DNA of 64,000 nt from Isoetes taiwanensis (GCA_021234155.1 JAJEKV010000026.1:556001-620000), one strand, 5' to 3'. Counted from the stretch's first letter, positions 1 through 12,908 are shown. Numbers and translations: made by a program. The notes: a model not told the origin generated them from the letters alone.

Positions 1-11
1 GTATATGGTTC

Positions 12-3000
12 ATGTCTGATCTCTTGGCAATGCAAGCTATGAGCATAATGGCTGGCCGCGCTATGGTGGGTCTTCACCGTAGGCCCCTTATCACAGCTAC
101 CCTACTTGCACCAGCTTTTAGATTGGCCTTGCCTTTATGTAAATCGCACATCCATTACAATCCCTTTAATTCTGTCAAGTCCTCGTCTCATGGGAGGCGC
201 AAGTTCTGCGAAGGTAGTTTTCAGTATGTAGGTTTTTCTATTTCTGATTGATTATTTAAATTTAATGGTTGCCGCAGGTTCAATCAGGATTCATGCTAGT
301 GCCAGCACAGAGGTTTCCCAGTCTTCAAATCGTGAAGTTATGGTTCAACATTTGCTTCTCAAAGAAGATCAATTGGATTTAGCTCTTGATTTAGAAAGAA
401 AGATCAATGAAGGTACTTGATGTAATTCCTTTGCAAATGAAGAAACTGCACAGTTGGATTAAATATTGTCTGAGCACGTGATCTATTTAAAGTTTAAGTT
501 CCAATACTCTTGTCCTTCTTTCAATTAGTGAACACCCATTAGATGATTGAGATAATATGATAACAATTCATAATTTCTTATTTTTATTTGATTTTCTTGC
601 ATCTTACATTATGTTTGGAGAAGTATGCTTACGAATTTATGCAACTACCTTTTGTACTTTTGGATCCACATCTTTCAATTTTCTGGCATATGGTGTACAG
701 AAAATGCAGATTTAAGTGACTTGGCAACAGAATACTCAATCTGCTCATCAAAAGGTGATGGAGGGATGCTTGGTTGGATTGCTAAAGGGAAAACGGTAAG
801 TTAATCTTAGTGCTACTTAACTCCTATTGCTTTCCCTTTTCCCTCTCAAAACCATGAGCATAGAGACAATGAGGATGTGTAATATAATGACATATTCCAC
901 ATGTACTGTCTCCAAATAATGAACAAGGCTCATTTCTTCTCTTTTTTATTTCCAAGAAATCATTCACACATTTTGACACCAGAAGGGATAAATTAAGTAG
1001 CAGGAGGCAAGTCCTTGAGTTTCAAAATAAGACAAGTACTACCTTGGATCCATTGCTCTGTATCTTTGGCAATTGAGAAGGAAGAGATAAGGACCAAAAG
1101 CATGGGGTTGATTCCATTGTTTATCAGAGAACCTTTTTCCATTATTTCAAATCAGAGAACCTTTTTGTAAGGTATGGAACACAGGAATGATCAGAATCCA
1201 GCAAGTCATTCATGCAAAGATTGAGGATTTAAACCTTATTTATTTCTAAAATGCAATGCTCAATGATTGTCTATTTGGAGATAATCGCTGGACTAGTATT
1301 CTATATATTTATATGCAGACACTGGTCTCCAAAAGCAACTTCTGGCTTTTAAGAGGTTCTTAAAGTTATGACTTTTATAATTGAGGCCTTTAACCTATTG
1401 AGCACTGGTGCCAATGTAAAGGAGGGAGTTATATTAAAGGCTTTTCTATCTTGTAGTTTCTAGTTGTACTTCTAGTATAAGACTTTGGCCTCAGTTTAAG
1501 TTTAATAGATGAGATTAAATGGAACAGATGCTACTGTGTTACATGAATTACATATCAAGAACTTTCTGGCAATACACCTGAATTTATCCTGTTGATTCCA
1601 GTTTCACCATCTGTAGGTTCCAGAATTTGAAGAAGCAGCATTTACTGCACCTTTGAACAAAGTAGTGCGCATTAAAACGACGTTTGGATGGCATCTGTTG
1701 CAGGTCTTATCAGAAAGGTACAACAAACATTTTTCCTTCTTGAGAGATGGGAATGTGTCCAATAGATCAAATGTTTTCCTTCTTGAGTGGATTTTAGCAA
1801 AAAGATGGCTAAGCAATTTCAGAGCTTCAAAATATCAGGAAATGGAGTATGATATGTACATCTTGCAGTGATATTCATCATATAGCTTGCACTGAATTTG
1901 ATGGCTTCTTTTGTATGTTCATTGAGTGTAATCACAAAAGCTTTCATTATCCAACACAATAATGCTTAGTTTAAATTAAGATTCAGTGAACTTGGAACGG
2001 AAATTATGTGGAACAAGAATGTTGGTTCTGCAAATGAACCATTGCCATCATAAGTGCATTTTTTGAGTGAAACTTTGTGTCCTTTTCTCTTTCTAGTGCT
2101 AGTTGCATTCATAGCTGCAAACGAAGTTATTCATTCTATCCTCTTCCTAGTTGACTACTTTAGTTCAGTTGTTGCGGATGAAAATTACGTAATTAATTTG
2201 CACTAAATGCACGGATTCTAGAGAAAGTGTTCTTGCTGATATTCAACCAGAAGAGCTATTTCGGCGGTTACAAGATGCAAATTTTCTTTCCCAATCACAG
2301 CTTATGGATGTTCGTGAGCCTGACGAAATGTAAGTGAATTTGCTTTAATATGTTCCTTACTTGCCTATGTGTTATGCATACTGTGTTCTTATACTGTAGC
2401 TATGTGATTTGAATGTTTGCGCTAGATGTCATTGCAGCTGATAGTGGTTGTACAATATTTAGGACTGCAGCTGTTCCCTCTGCCTTTGCCAAGAACTTGT
2501 GCTTTTTTTCAGCACCCATGCTCCTTCCACATAACCATTTTATATAAACATCTTGTCATGTGGTCATGTCATGTGTACAGTATTTGATGCTTTTCATTTC
2601 AGATCTAGGGCGGCCATTCAGGGTTTCCAACCATATCCTTTGAGTCAGTTTGGTCAGTGGGCACCAAATATAACAGAGACACTTGATCCAGCAAAGGAAA
2701 CATACGTATTAGTAAGTATCATGAATCCATTTTGCTAACCTAAGAGTTCACATTAGATATCTCAAGTAGATGATAGAGATCACCAGTACTCTGCCTCATT
2801 TTCTTCCAAGCAGGAAGCTTGAGATTTAGCTTACTTTGGCTTTAATTTATGAGGGTACTTCCTCCAACAATTGATCCAATAACCTTTAGTTTGGTTTTCA
2901 TTTGTTTAAAGATATGTATAACACCTTGGAAGTTGCAGGTGCCATTTGCATGTAGCTAAAGCTATCTAGTCTTAACACCACCTTTCTCATAATAAACACA

Positions 3001-3427
3001 AAGGCAATTGTTTGTGTTGTGGTCATCAATACTTCTATATCATTGTATATGGATGTGTTGTCTTATGCGTCTGTATTATATGCAGTGTCACCATGGAGTT
3101 AGATCTTTACAAGCAGCTCAATGGCTGAAATCTCAGGTGGCATTTATATAATCTATGGCTTATCTTTACACTCGTTTGTTAATCTAATAATTTTATAGAT
3201 AACGAAGCACACTACTCACTTTGCTGCCTTTCTTTCAGCCTCGTGAAAAACGTTGTTTACTTACATTCAGCGCTTGTATTTTGTAATGCCCAGATGTTGC
3301 AGTCAGTAATTCGATGAATTATTAACTTGTTCATGTCTATTGATAGGGTTTCAAGCGTGTTTATAACATTGTTGGAGGAATTCATGCATATGCTATACAA
3401 GTTGACCAGTCTGTTCCAACTTACTGA
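12..3427 (+). CDS. Plastid PpiC-type peptidyl-prolyl isomerase / rhodanese domain protein (8 exons)
   Basis: I traced eight exons with GT-AG borders: 12-213, 278-412, 701-795, 1617-1717, 2222-2329, 2603-2711, 3086-3136 and 3347-3427 (TGA). Phases agree at every junction and the total is 882 bp, 293 residues. Residues 1 to about 75 are basic and Ser/Ala-rich, like a chloroplast transit peptide. Residues 88-178 form a parvulin (PpiC) domain, with VMVQHLL near its start and GDGGMLGWI and FGWHLLQVL further on. Residues about 183-290 form a rhodanese domain with LMDVREPDE and the active loop CHHGVRS, catalytic Cys251. Length and domain order match the Arabidopsis rhodanese-like/PpiC protein family (At5g19370 type). 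The known family suggests a stromal prolyl isomerase with a sulfurtransferase-like module; the actual substrate is unknown. The ATG at 12 opens the frame, but an upstream start outside the window cannot be excluded. Confidence 0.93.
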
Positions 3428-3656
3428 ACGGGTATGCATTTTGTTGCTAGAAATTTGTGGTTATGTTTGGGTATTTGAATTGTTTGCACTCCCTTCTTTG
3501 ATGAAGAAAGGACTATCGTTGTCTGATAAGGTGTAGATTGTATGTCATCATTTGAGTCGCCACTTCGGAGTGTACCTTTTTGAATTTTGTTTTATGGGTC
3601 TTCTGGTTAGGTGGCTTGTGGATTATATACGAAGTGATGGAGAACTGATTCTTGCC

Positions 3657-3662
3657 AATAAA
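3657..3662 (+). other. Candidate polyadenylation signal of the PpiC/rhodanese gene
   Basis: AATAAA lies 230 bp after the TGA at 3425-3427, on the same strand. No better hexamer was noticed between the stop and this site. It is a candidate only; transcript ends would decide. Confidence 0.4.
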
Positions 3663-3669
3663 GTAAAGT

Positions 3670-5420
3670 TCTAGATTCTCCACTTGATGCATAAAGTATT
3701 AGAGAGAGACAAACAATATCGCTAAGAGACAATAGAAGTACTTTCAATGTAATATGGGCATGCCACCTTTATAATCGCCTAATTGTCAATTCTTTTGAAG
3801 AAATATCATCCAGCTGAGGAATTACTCTGCAGAGCCTGGTAGTTAAAGCTGTCTTTCAGAGAATGAACAGTGAAGAGTGAACAGTGGCGGTGGCCATTTC
3901 TCCTTCCTAACACTCCTGTGTGCAAGATGGTCTTCAATTAATAACTGAATTTAGGCGGCGACAATTTTCATAATGCAATCAAGGGAGGGCATGCACAATT
4001 ATAATGCAGGTACTAAATATGTTAAAAGGGCCAACCGTGGTCCCTAGCATGGAATTTTTCGGGCATCAATGTTTGTATCTGCTTTGAGTGTCTACTAACT
4101 TCGTTTAATGCCATGCAACACGTATAATGCTATGTGCAAAATGATACTACAAAACTTCATGCTTCCCAAGGTGCAACATTGGTTTTTATAATTTTTCAGT
4201 TTTAGATATTTGATGTTTGGAAATAAGGTATACTCTCCTGTGGTTCTTTGGAAGTGATGTTGGGCAATTAGGAACATAAAGATGATAGTACCTGTTATAT
4301 AATCCACCCCCATTGCCTCTATCTACACTTGCTGCAACAACCGGCTCTCTCTAGGTTCTTGTAGCAATTCTTTTGCCTCAACTTCTCACAAACAAAGCTC
4401 AAACGGTGTGTATCATCATCATTAAAAGTGTGACAATGAAATCCTATTCATACAAGAGATTCTAGAGGTCAATAGTTATTACCTTTCCTTAAGATCTATA
4501 ACTTACTGCATCAAATCTTGTTTCTTTTTGAACCATGTATCAACCTTTTCAGACATTAGCGGTAACTTTGTCAGAAATTTGAAAATTGAAATTATGATGT
4601 TTGCACGAGAGAGTGTTTACTGAATTATCACTGCTTGTACTTGAACTCCGAGAATAATTTTCTGAATTTTTCTAACGTGCATTTTGGCTATAAAAGTTGA
4701 AACATGGAAAGAAATCGATAGTAGCCAAATTCCCTTATTACTTATTGCATTATAGGACATGTGCTAATGCTTGTGTAATGTTCATCAGCACATCCTTTCA
4801 ATATATAGCAAAATAACAAGGGGTCCAAGGGGATTTCATATGGATGTATAAATGGGTATTCTTGAAACTATAGAATATACCCCTAAAACAATTGAATGAC
4901 TATTTTGAATCCATAGACCATACTTTTAAAACAACTGAACGAGTTGCTATTAAAAAAGAAGTATAGATTCAATCGAAAAAATTATTGCATTAGCTCGCTG
5001 TTTGTATTAGTCAAGGCATTCTTGTTACTCTCTCCCCCACCCCCCTCCACCTCCCCCTTTTTTTTCGAGAGTAAGAGTATAGATTTTTATTAATAATGTA
5101 ATAGGTTGTAGACTCTCCATAGTGTACTTCATAGCTATAGTTCCAATCTTCTCTAACCCTGAGTTATACTATGGGCAAGCATCTTTTTCTTCCCAAGATT
5201 AGATATTATTCAGACATCATAGTTATTTTCCATGCTAGAAGCACTTGGGAGACATCCCCAACTTTAGTAGATGATTTGACTAGCGATTCCAATAACTTTT
5301 GAAGAATGCATAAAAACTCATAGGGGTTCTAGTCTTATCCATCTTTCTATTGCAGTTTCCTCCGAAACTTATGATGGTGAACCAAGGCCATAAGGGTCAT
5401 TTCATGATTAAAGTTGTTTA
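3670..5420. other. Intergenic stretch without recognisable gene
   Basis: AT-rich sequence with only short chance frames. A C- then T-rich pyrimidine tract lies at about 5022-5064. I see no splice-framed coding potential or terminal repeats here. Confidence 0.6.
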
Positions 5421-5422
5421 TT

Positions 5423-5818
5423 TTAGTCGTAGAAACTGATAAGCCACCAAGAGCAACTCCACATCAATGTTTCCTTTATACGCCATTGCGATATATTGAT
5501 ACGTGAGAGTTGGGTCATATTCCTACCTGTATTGGCTAAGATGGCGGGCCATGACAACTTATATACTTCCAACCCAATGATAGGACTAACCCAACCGCAG
5601 AAGTCTCCTATATATGAACAAAAGAATAAGCGGTCCATTGTCTCAAATGCACCACAACCCAACGAATAGTAGTCATGCTGTCCCCAATTCAACAACCATG
5701 TCATACTACATAGCCCATCCTGAAGGCAGAACCAACGGAAGAATTGTATTTTCATAGAACATAACGAGGTCCAAGACTCGGATAATAGCTCCTTGATCTC
5801 ATCTTGATCTATACCCAT
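5423..5818 (-). pseudogene. LINE C-terminal zf-RVT remnant
   Basis: The 131-codon frame contains IQFFRWFCLQDGLCSMTWLL and CGAFETMDRLFFCSYIGDFC. The second matches the Cys/His pattern of the zinc-binding region after plant L1 reverse transcriptases (CxxCG...ET..HLFF.C), with the usual His replaced by Arg. It is the 3' end of the minus-strand LINE. Confidence 0.7.
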
Positions 5819-6730
5819 CTTACCAATAGCCTTTAGCCATAGTTTTTTCTAACTTTGTAAACTTCTTCTCCCTAGATAACCACCTTTCTTCCTCCCCTAC
5901 AATTGTGACATGATGTTAATTTTTTCCATAATCTTATAAAAAATTTTCATGTTTCCTTCCCCGACACCTGGCACCGTGGCTTGGAATCTAGTCCATGAAA
6001 ACCAACGATCATTTTCCCATGAATGACCCATCGTACTAACCTTGCTCCACGCCATTTAAGACATGAGAATGAACCAATGCCAATGGGAGTACGTCTCTAT
6101 CCCATATTGTGTATTTCATAATAACTCAGACTACCTGGCTCCCACTGAGCTTTTGCTAATACAAAAGTATCATGTACTTCATGCCAAGCTTCTAATATTT
6201 TTCACATTATAGGCGATGTGTCTGAACCACATTTAGACCTAATCCGATCTCGTTCCATAGGGGTTGATAATCTTCCCCTTATCTTGCCCTGCTTAAGCAA
6301 GTAATGCAAAAAACTCAAGGCTGGGAATCTTTTCTTTTGGATGGCCCTCTAAACAAACTGAGTTGCTAAAACTCTTCCTTGGATCGATGGGTCTTTACGT
6401 CCTAATCCACGACCCCTCCTGTCATGGCACATTTCTGTCCATGCAATTTGTTTTGCCTCAAATGATAACCAGAATACCATTGAGAATGGCATCACGTTCC
6501 CCATGGTAGAAAGGGACCTACCAGATCAGAGATTAACCTTTTTTCGTATCTTTTTCACAATTGGTGTCCAAAGTCCTTGCAAATTCTCTGCTAAATTCAG
6601 TGGCATCCCATACTATTTGGTAGTTGCAAACCTTAATTCTTGTATCAACTTACAACCAAATGGCCAGGTAACAATGCACTTTGCATGATTTAATTCAATC
6701 CCTAATATTGAGAAAGAAGATCATGATATG

Positions 6731-7182
6731 TTAGGAAACTTCCATTATCACATCTGCATACTGCATAATGGTCACCTTATCACTTGAAAGCAGTGGAATT
6801 AGCCCATTGAGCACTCCCCTCGCCACCATCATTTCCTTCATTATACAAGTTAGGAGATTTCCCATAATTAGGAATAGATACAGAGCTAGGAGGCATCCTT
6901 GTCTAATACGCTTCCTAAGCTCAAAGGACCCCAAATGGCTAAGTATTTTGCCAAATCAGAAGCAGAAGCCACTTTATTCAAACCCATAACTAAGTTGATA
7001 AAGTCAAACCCAAATCCCATGTGAGACATAACTTCTCTTAGACCACACAACATGAGTGAGTCATAAGCTCTGCGAAAATCAAGTTTTAGCATAACACATT
7101 TTTTATGAGAGGATTTACTCATGTGGAGCCCCTCTCTAGGAGAATGTTTCTTCTGGTAGAAATGTCGAATGTTTACATCCAA
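6731..7182 (-). pseudogene. LINE reverse transcriptase remnant
   Basis: Two overlapping frames (7182-6886 and 6934-6731) carry KLDFRRAYDSL (the first catalytic Asp block), RIRQGCLLALYLFL and MQYADVIME (a damaged YADD box with the second Asp lost). This order and spacing are typical of L1 RT. The frame change near 6900 and the broken YADD show it is dead. Confidence 0.85.
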
Positions 7183-8142
7183 TCACCCGAGCCAAAATTG
7201 GCGTAATACGGACAACTATGACGTTCATGATTACTTTATACAAAACCTTTATGAGAGATATCGGTCTCCATTTGAAACCAATGAGATCAATTTGGATGCC
7301 AAGGCTAGATGAAGGTATTTTACCCCTTTAGCTGCTTCAATAAAGAAAGGAACCAAGATATTCTAAAATCCCTCAGAAAACTCTTATGGAAACCCCTCTG
7401 GCCTTGGGAATTTTCTAAAGGCAAGAGAACAAAAAGCTTATAGGTTTCTACATTTCCTGGCTCTTGAAGCACTGATCTATCATTATCATTACTGATTGGT
7501 GAAACTCTACTAAGGGAGGGCAACCACAACGAACATCGGGTAGAATAGCCATTTGAATGAGGCTCTTCCTTAAAGATTTCCTCGTAACTATTCCTGGAAA
7601 AATAATTTAATTTCAACCTCTTCTTTAAGAACTTGGTCCTAGTCATCTATAACTGAGGTAATACTATTTTCAGCCAACCTAGCTCCAGCCAATGTGAAGA
7701 AACACCTAGAGCTTTGATGGTCCACTTCACCATTTAGTTTTAGATCTTCCCGTTGCCCAGCCTCCTCCCTTGCTATAATTCTAACAGTCAATGCTTCCTC
7801 TAGTGTCTAATAGATAGTGTTAAATGGATTCGTTACCAAATCCTGCTTAACCTTCTGAATTTGATCATAGAGGTCAACCATAGACCTACGGAACTCATAC
7901 CCCATCTTTTTATCCACTCTTTCATCAGAACAAAATTTTTAACCTTTCTTTCATACTAGAGAGCTCATCCTCCCTTGGTTATGCCAAAATAAAATTCGTA
8001 AAGGGATTACAAAATGCATCCTTTTCAAGGAGACATGTATTGAATCTAGAGAGGACTCTCTCTCTACCTCTAGCAGATGGAACATTCTCAAACTACAGCT
8101 TTTGCATCACATGATTTGATTGAGAGTAGGCCAGATCCCCTT

Positions 8143-8538
8143 CTATAAAGCACATATCCTTAAAGGGATCCGATCTATTGGCCAGATATTATACGGAACG
8201 TTCTCAATCTGCAGCTTTTGTGTCACAAGATTTGATTCAGAGAAGGCCAGACCTCCTTCCACAAAGCACATATCCATAAAGGAAGCCGATTTATTGGCCA
8301 GATAAAATCTATCCAGGAGATAGTAGAATCGCTCTGGACCACTCTGCTTGTTTAACCATGAGTATGGTGTATCAGATGGTAAAAGAAAGATAAATCTACA
8401 ATTATTGAGAAGGATATCCCATGCCACCTGCTCTTTCCTCGAAAGTTCATGTGTAACCCAATCTTTTAATCCCAGATGTCGGTCATGTTGAGGTCGCCTC
8501 CTAAAATCCAATTGGCCACCGGTTGATGAAGGAGCCAT
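8143..8538 (-). pseudogene. LINE endonuclease C-terminal remnant
   Basis: The open frame holds YSWLNKQSGPERFYYLLDRF, which fits the end of plant L1 endonucleases, where a WxN / RLDR-type stretch precedes the RT linker. It lies upstream of the RT remnant on the same strand at the expected distance. Other frames continue the match, so it is frameshifted and not functional. Confidence 0.65.
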
Positions 8539-8877
8539 CTCTCATTGTCTCTCCACAACATTGCTCTTTCTGCAGATTTGTTAGTTGCATATATATTAAT
8601 CAGCCCCCGCTAAATTCCATTTGTCTCATACTGGGCTGTTAACAAGCTTGCATATTAAACGAAAGCAAATCATTGAAACATGAGCAAAAGGAATATTCCT
8701 TAAAGATCTGCTTATTTTTTACAAAAAGGGGGCAAAATGAGGTTAAAAAAAGGGGACATAAAATTGTATGTTGACCGACCCCCCCCCTCCCAACATACCA
8801 ACGCGCCCCTGATAATGACTAATTCTTTTATGGAACGAGAGAATTGACTATTTCCTTGCAACTAGAATTTTCTTGAA

Positions 8878-9152
8878 GGGTCAAAGCATGGAGTGGGGGG
8901 CATTTTTGCGCCAGTCAACCACCCCCTAAGCACCTAATGCTGAAAATTTTACTTATTTTTATCTTTTTTTCTATAACTCCGATGAAGCTGAAATTTTGTA
9001 TTCCAATGCGTAATATGAATGCATTTCAGGGAAAAATATCAAAAAAAAATAAAAAAAATCAAAAATACAAAGAAAATAGCCCCAAAAAGCACCCACTAAG
9101 CACCATGTGTCGCTGACACAAAAAGTGTCCCCCACCTCCATGCTTTGACCCC
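8878..9152. mobile_element. 275-bp MITE with about 40-bp terminal inverted repeats
   Basis: The left end reads GGGTCAAAGCATGGAG and the right end, reverse-complemented, GGGGTCAAAGCATGGAG. Similarity continues for roughly 40 bp on each side. The same 3-bp sequence GAA flanks both ends (8875-8877 and 9153-9155), as expected of a 3-bp target duplication (PIF/Harbinger or CACTA type). The interior is A/T-rich and non-coding. Confidence 0.7.
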
Positions 9153-9369
9153 GAAGTATGTTTTTAGTGAGAACCTCTAATTTAAGAGATATAACATTTA
9201 ACAAAAAATTGAAGTGAAGTCTGTAACTGAAATTATAGTATTTTTAAAATTTGAAGATAAAATCTTCATATCCACATGCAAAATTTACAGTCTTTTTCTA
9301 AGACTCAATTATGTGCAAATGTGTGAGGAGTGGTAAGGGAGGGATCCAACACGTCGTCATATTCATTTG

Positions 9370-10500
9370 CAACATCTAACTAGTTTTGCAAGGTCATATT
9401 TCTGCAAGATCTACAATACTTTTCCAAGGAGAGCCCTCTGCTGTGTTTCCTGTTAGTAGAAGAGTTTGTCAGGGTTGCCCCTTGGCTTCATTGGTTTTTA
9501 CGATTGTGGCACAAATGCTCCACAATTGTTTTCTAGTGCTACCAAGGATGACATTATTAGGGGTCTACATATAGAGAATGGCTCTAAAGAAATATGTAAT
9601 CAGTGTGAGGGTGATACCTTTTTATTCTTGATAGCAGAGGATAATCTCCAAAATGCAAAGCTTCTACTTGCATCTCGGTTTTTAGTAAGTTGGCAAAAAT
9701 GTTCTGTACTATGGACTCATGCCACTTGCTTTGGGGGCAAGAAGTTGCGAATTATCTACAATCTAATCTGCCACAATAAGAAGACATTTTAGTGTGAATT
9801 TGTCATCAGGAGGTTAAGAAGTGCAGACTTGTAAATTCAATGTATAAGCTGCTACTTGATGCTAATATTCTTCCCCCTTCTAATAAGTGGTACCTTCCTC
9901 CTACTATGTGGCACCTTCAACTTCATCCTCCTCAATGGCAGCAGATGTGGACTTAGGCATGTGATAAACTACTTCATCCTAAAGTGGCAGTACTTTGGTG
10001 GCAGATTCTTTACAGATATCTTGGGGTTAACGTGCCTGTCTACATATTTTACCTTAGAGTATTAGATTTGTGTCTAGTATGCAAGCGTGGAACTAAGACT
10101 ATTGAGCATTGCTTGTAGCCACCTTATACATGTACGGGATTAGTTCTTTTTTCCTTTTCCAAGTCTCACTAATAAGTGAACAACTGCTTTTGGTAATTTA
10201 CCCTAGTACCTGGACGAAGTTACAAAGCTATGATTTTCATCTAGCATCAGGCTGGTTGCTTTCGACTAACTGGAAAAGAGGAAGACTAGTGATCTTCAAA
10301 GATCTGGATGTGACAGATGATCGTATTACTAAGACTTGTCATTGTTCTTCACTTGCCCCTCAAAAGAGGCGATTGAATTTGGATGTGCACTCTTATGCAT
10401 GGGCAGGCTGCTCCACTTAGTGGATCTTCGCTTATTCACTGAGATTCTATTCATGTCTTTGCATCGCTACTTGTATTTGACTTCTTGTTAAATAAAGTCT
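9370..10500 (+). mobile_element. Second decayed LINE (RT end and zinc-binding region)
   Basis: The frame at 9386-9574 holds FPVSRRVCQGCPLASLVFTI, the RQGCPL block of LINE reverse transcriptases. Downstream, around 9960-10120, broken frames give a KVAVLWWQIL-like stretch and CLVCKRGTKTIEHCL, the zf-RVT region. The order is correct for an L1 3' half on the plus strand. The 5' half is missing and frames are interrupted. The 3' end near 10500 (AATAAAG at 10492) is approximate. Confidence 0.7.
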
Positions 10501-10959
10501 GACATTCAATACAAAAAACTCTAACTAGTTTTGCAAGCTTAACTAAAACTCGACCATATTCAATGACAACATTGCACAACACATTATGATTTGCAACATT
10601 ATTTTGCAGAGAAAAGAGACAAATTAATAAAATAGGACAATTTACCAAAGTTGAGTATTAGGAAGGCTTTTAAAACCTTGGCAGTGCTTCATCTTATTCT
10701 CAATACAGGTAATCCTGCTAGATTCTCATAAAATGCTCCTTCTAAGTATCTGTGATTTGGCCAATGAATTGAGAGTTGGGAAATCCAATGATTGAATACA
10801 ACCTGGGTTGAATTGCATGCATCATAAGGTATATATATCCATATGGTTTATAGTGAAACTATGAAATGATATTAATATAGGATACCATCTACCCACTATA
10901 TGCCACTACATAATTAACACTAATCCACTTTATGTACACTACTATTTTACTTTGATTTC

Positions 10960-11620
10960 TCTCTCTAGTGGTAACACACTAGGTCTAGCAACTATAGGTC
11001 TAGCACTATGAACTGTTGGGTGTCAAAAACCCACAGACGCAATGTAAAGTGGTTGGGGGCAGGGCCCAATCAAGCAATGTAGTGTGGTGTGTGGTCACAT
11101 GTCCAGTTGGATGTTGCCTAGTGGCGTGACGTTAAAATACTATCTATCTATCTCTTATCATGCCTTACCATATTGACACGTCCATTCACCCTCTTCTACT
11201 ACAAGGCTCCGTGGACGATAAAAACCCTTCTATTCTATTCTATCCGTTTTAGTTTAAGGTATTAATCCGTTTTAGTCTGGGCGTTTAGTCTAGTGGTAAC
11301 ACACTAGGTCTAGCAACTACCATGTCTATCATGCCTTACCATATTGACACGTCCATTCACCCTCTTCTACTACAAGGCTCCGTGGACGATAAAAACCCTT
11401 CTATTCTATTCTATCCGTTTTAGTTTAAGGTATTAATTTTGTACAATTTGTACATATGTTATAAACACGAGTGTTTCTTGTCTTTAAATCCAATGCAAGG
11501 CTCCGTGGACGATAAAAACCCTTCTATTCTATTCTATCCGTTTTAGTTTAAGGTATTAATTTTGTACAATTTGTACATATGTTATAAATACGAGTGTTTC
11601 TTGTCTTTAAATCCGATGCG
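10960..11620 (+). repeat. Cluster of SINE/LINE-like 3' tails with tandem duplications
   Basis: The string GGCTCCGTGGACGATAAAAA followed by TTCTA repeats occurs three times, near 11204, 11384 and 11499. A related GTGACGTTAAAA with CTAT repeats is at 11126-11153. Two partly overlapping duplications explain the copies: about 11158-11266 against 11330-11449, and about 11385-11497 against 11498-11613. Near 10962 and 11288 a TAGTCTAGTGGTAACAC stretch resembles the internal A box of tRNA-derived SINEs. The same tail ends the LINE at 62.2 kb. No coding sequence is visible. Confidence 0.65.
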
Positions 11621-11679
11621 AGGTATGGAACAAAGGATTTAGAGCTTCTATTACAAAGGAAGCACAATAAATATGGACT

Positions 11680-11958
11680 TCAGAATATTGCAAGTCTAGA
11701 ACCCTGTGCTTGTGAGCTGACTTGAGCAAGTGGGGCAAATTGACCAGAATATCTACCTAGTTGGGAAGGATTCTTAAATGATGGTAAGCCATGATTGCTA
11801 AGCATCAAAGTTACTGAACAAGCAAAGCTAGCAATTTGACGTGCTTGACCGTCAAGCCCTCGAGCTCTGAGCTCCATGTATAAGAAAATATAAAGCAAGA
11901 ATAGACGGACTTCTGCTTTGGCCATGTTCAACAATCTATGGAATGCAATGACCATCAT
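11680..11958 (-). CDS. Unidentified coding-like frame (possible orphan last exon)
   Basis: A 92-codon minus frame encodes a composition-normal peptide with a hydrophobic stretch (VRLFLLYIFLYMEL) and a Ser/Gln-rich end (SSQAQGSRLAIF). I do not recognise the family. No partner exons were found upstream before the WAV3-like gene begins at 12944. It could be an orphan exon of a moved gene or a chance frame. Confidence 0.25.
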   Translation of the reverse strand: MMVIAFHRLLNMAKAEVRLFLLYIFLYMELRARGLDGQARQIASFACSVTLMLSNHGLPSFKNPSQLGRYSGQFAPLAQVSSQAQGSRLAIF

Positions 11959-12189
11959 CAGAGGATTAAGCTCTTCTGTTTTAATATGTTCAAAGCACTA
12001 TTTATTGAAGATAAAATCGAGGTCACAGACCAGAGATAAAGTTGTTTAACACATGATACGTGTTAGAACGGGTGGAATTTTATCCTCGTGCAAGTGACGT
12101 GCAAGGGAAAGATCAATCCTGCCCAAACAAATTTTATTTCTTACAATCTTGGCCTTCCATTCATAATATACACTAGGATATGCCCAATC

Positions 12190-12540
12190 AACCTATTAAC
12201 GCAAGGATTGCCCCATTTGAGCAACCCAAAAAGAGGACTAGCCATTACATAACACCCTTGTCTCTTTGCGTGTGTGTGGGGATGTGCATGCGTGTTTGTG
12301 TCTCTGTGCATTGTGGTATGTTTAGGTGGGGGACATTGCGTGCGGGTGTGCATGTGTGTGGGCTGGTTGTAGTTGCGTTTTGAGATGGGTGGTGTGGGGT
12401 GGGGTGGGTGGTGGGGGATTAGCTGTTGTGTTGTGTTTTTGAGGAAAGTGAATATTCTTTATTTGCCGTGGGTGGTGGGGGATTTAGTTGTTGCGTTGTG
12501 TTTTTGAGGAAAGTGAATATTCTTTATTTGCCGTGAGTCA
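12190..12540 (+). repeat. GT-rich tract and 66-bp tandem duplication
   Basis: About 12260-12430 is a G/T-rich low-complexity stretch with many GTGTG runs. Directly after it a unit of about 66 bp, including GTTGTGTTTTTGAGGAAAG and ending in TTTATTTGCCGTG, is present twice in tandem (about 12429-12470 and 12495-12536 are the matching cores). Non-coding. Confidence 0.75.
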
Positions 12541-12908
12541 ACTGATAATGCACCAAAAAGTAACTTTGCACTACAATTTGTATGTGCCAAAAGACTCCAC
12601 TTCGATTGTAGCAAATGACTGTTTATCCATTATACATTGTTTAAAAAAAAAAAAACATCTTAATGGATGCTTAAAATTATGATGATAGAAAACATAACCA
12701 CGTTAGGCCCATATACGCCATCATGTATACACAAGTGCGATCTTGGAACTTTGTTCCAGAACCACCAAAAGATAGTGGAGAAGATGAATCATCTGCTACA
12801 AATAGGTCATGAATCTGCCCACAAAAATCTTATTTTAAAAAATGGTGAGCTATCTTAGATGCTGTACAGTAGATACTTAGATGATCATCAACAACTTACA
12901 AGGTTTGG

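Larger units (their letters stand above)
5423..8640 (-). mobile_element. Decayed L1-like LINE (minus strand)
   Basis: Read on the minus strand, the segment runs in L1 order: the end of the endonuclease (about 8600-8140), then the reverse transcriptase (7182-6731), then the C-terminal zinc-binding region (5818-5423). Frames are broken by many stops and shifts. Family knowledge: this is the ORF2 layout of plant L1-type non-LTR retrotransposons. No poly(A) tail or target duplication could be fixed, so the ends are approximate. Confidence 0.8.
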
